Positions 5,573 through 6,303 of a stretch of DNA of 6,303 bases are shown piece by piece; positions within the stretch are counted from its first letter, which is position 1; every line of letters starts with the position of its first letter. This DNA comes from Zavarzinia sp. (GTDB lineage: Bacteria > Pseudomonadota > Alphaproteobacteria > Zavarziniales > Zavarziniaceae), in assembly GCA_028694545.1 (NCBI GenBank), contig JAQVKV010000152.1:1-6303 (forward strand), written 5' to 3'. A program made the translations under genes and the position numbers. The notes under the pieces were generated by a model. That model saw only the letters and a list, made by a program, of their open reading frames with translations, ran no database searches and was not told the DNA's origin.

Positions 5573-6184
5573 TCAGGACGGGGCCCGGGCGATGACGTAC
5601 AGCCAGCCGGCGGGTTGCGCTTCCCCGATGCGCCATGTCGCGAAACCCGCGGCTTCCAGCAGCGGCCCGAGCATTTCCCGCCGCCAATAGCAGAAGAAGC
5701 GCGGCGCCCCGATCTTCCGTTCCGACCATTCCTCGCCATCGCCGGTCTTCAGGCTGAAGGCGAAGCGCCCGCCCGGCGCGAGCGCGCCGCGCAGCCTCTC
5801 GAGAATGAAGACGAAGTCGTCGCGGCCAAAATGCGGCAGGACCGCATTGGCGAGGATCAGGTCGTAGTCTTCGCCCGGAGCGTCCATCAGGATGTCGAGG
5901 CGCCGCGCCGCGAAGCCGAGGGTGCGAAGGTGGGCGACGAAGCCCGCGGCCGCATCCGTGCAGTCGACCGAAAAGCCCTTTCTGGCCAGATAGGCTGCGT
6001 CGCGCCCGCCGCCGCTGCCCAGTTCGAGGATTTTCGCCGTCGCCGGCAGGCCGGACACGGCAGTGTTGATCCAGTCCCGCATCGCTCCGGCGACGCTGGC
6101 CGGTGTCGCCCCTATGTAATCCTGGACGTGTGCTTCATAGGACCGCAGGGTTCGCGCGTTCGGCCCGTCCGGCTGTCGGGACAA
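5573..6184 (-). CDS. Class I SAM-dependent methyltransferase
   Basis: A 203-residue Rossmann-fold methyltransferase. It shows motif I KILELGSGGGRDAAYLA (51-67) for S-adenosylmethionine, an acidic residue at the end of strand 2 (VDCTDA, D77), the strand-4 motif YDLILANAVLPHF (107-119) and the strand-5 region LAPGGRFAFSLK (135-146). The C-terminal part (FFCYWRREMLGPLLEAAGF) fits small-molecule methyltransferases of the Methyltransf_11/25 type. The substrate cannot be inferred. The best start is TTG at 6184. It is the first start-type codon after an in-frame stop, and it keeps the conserved-looking ARTLRSYEAHVQDYI; the next methionine is residue 35, too far in. AAGGG lies about 10 bases upstream (6195-6199). 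The start is 4 bases after the stop of the upstream minus-strand gene, implying an operon and translational coupling. It converges on cheW with only 8 bases between the stops and no visible terminator. Confidence 0.9.
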   Translation of the reverse strand: MSRQPDGPNARTLRSYEAHVQDYIGATPASVAGAMRDWINTAVSGLPATAKILELGSGGGRDAAYLARKGFSVDCTDAAAGFVAHLRTLGFAARRLDILMDAPGEDYDLILANAVLPHFGRDDFVFILERLRGALAPGGRFAFSLKTGDGEEWSERKIGAPRFFCYWRREMLGPLLEAAGFATWRIGEAQPAGWLYVIARAPS

Positions 6185-6188
6185 GGCG

Positions 6189-6302
6189 TCAGCGCCCTTC
6201 GCGCCACCAGGCCGCCATCAGCAGGCCGAGCACGAGGACGAGGGCAAGGGCCGCCGGCAACAGGGGGACCTGGGTGATTGCCGTGACCTCATAGGCTTCG
6301 TT
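6189..6302 (-). CDS. C-terminal end of a membrane-anchored protein (runs off right edge)
   Basis: The last 37 codons of a gene entering from the right. The visible end begins NEAYEVTAITQVPLLP, continues with a hydrophobic stretch of about 20 residues (AALALVLVLGLLMAAWW) and ends REGR before the TGA at 6191-6189. This is a single C-terminal membrane span with a short basic tail, probably cytoplasmic, so most of the protein would lie on the other side of the membrane. This type of ending is seen in large bacterial envelope proteins, but the fragment is too short to name a family. The stop lies 4 bases before the TTG start of the methyltransferase gene, so the two are probably co-transcribed. 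Its G/C-rich third positions match its neighbours. Confidence 0.7.
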   Translation of the reverse strand, partial: NEAYEVTAITQVPLLPAALALVLVLGLLMAAWWREGR

Positions 6303-6303
6303 C

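Noticed and set aside
5085..5729. A 214-codon minus-strand frame
   Set aside because: It is antisense to cheW and rich in Arg, Ala and His, as expected of a shadow frame.
5615..6277. A 220-codon plus-strand frame
   Set aside because: It is antisense to the methyltransferase, whose SAM-binding motif is unmistakable on the minus strand.

Overview
The window looks like chromosomal DNA of a GC-rich alphaproteobacterium. The pointers are a bacterial-type homospermidine synthase very close to the Blastochloris viridis enzyme (this polyamine is characteristic of alphaproteobacteria), a CGFS monothiol glutaredoxin, a short PhoH-type ATPase, a CheW adaptor, and G/C-biased third codon positions. Order or genus cannot be fixed from the sequence. 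No rRNA, tRNA, CRISPR array, transposase or integrase gene was seen.

Left part (1-1502). The N-terminal part of a membrane-anchored penicillin-acylase-family hydrolase runs leftwards off the edge (2-472, minus). It is followed by a gene-free stretch of about 290 bases (473-761). This stretch holds a short dyad, a possible plus-strand promoter and a convincing intrinsic terminator (667-693) with no plus-strand gene in front of it, so it is either a small RNA or an attenuated leader of phoH. The phoH-like ATPase gene follows on the plus strand (762-1502).

Middle (1503-4529). Downstream of phoH lie a long GC-rich palindromic element (1510-1596) and a bidirectional terminator (1616-1651) that separates phoH from the convergent minus-strand genes. 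Those genes, in transcription order, are an 803-codon frame (4529 to 2118) joining a YihY/BrkB-type membrane protein to a complete homospermidine synthase, then grxD (2005 to 1667). The join is the most unusual thing here: the synthase keeps its own AGGAG site and ATG, and a C7 tract lies just upstream. A one-base shift in that tract would end the membrane protein in an ATGA overlap with the synthase start. The window may therefore show a real fusion, or two coupled genes merged by one base.

Right part (4530-6303). Divergent from the YihY frame are a small gene of unknown function (4653-4991) and cheW (5067-5564), both plus strand. Convergent with cheW, 8 bases away, is a SAM-dependent methyltransferase gene (6184 to 5573, TTG start). 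It lies 4 bases behind the end of another minus-strand gene, of which only a C-terminal membrane segment is in the window (6189-6302).

The genes do not form one pathway. The parts that may work together are the yihY/hss/grxD minus-strand run and the methyltransferase with its upstream membrane-protein gene.
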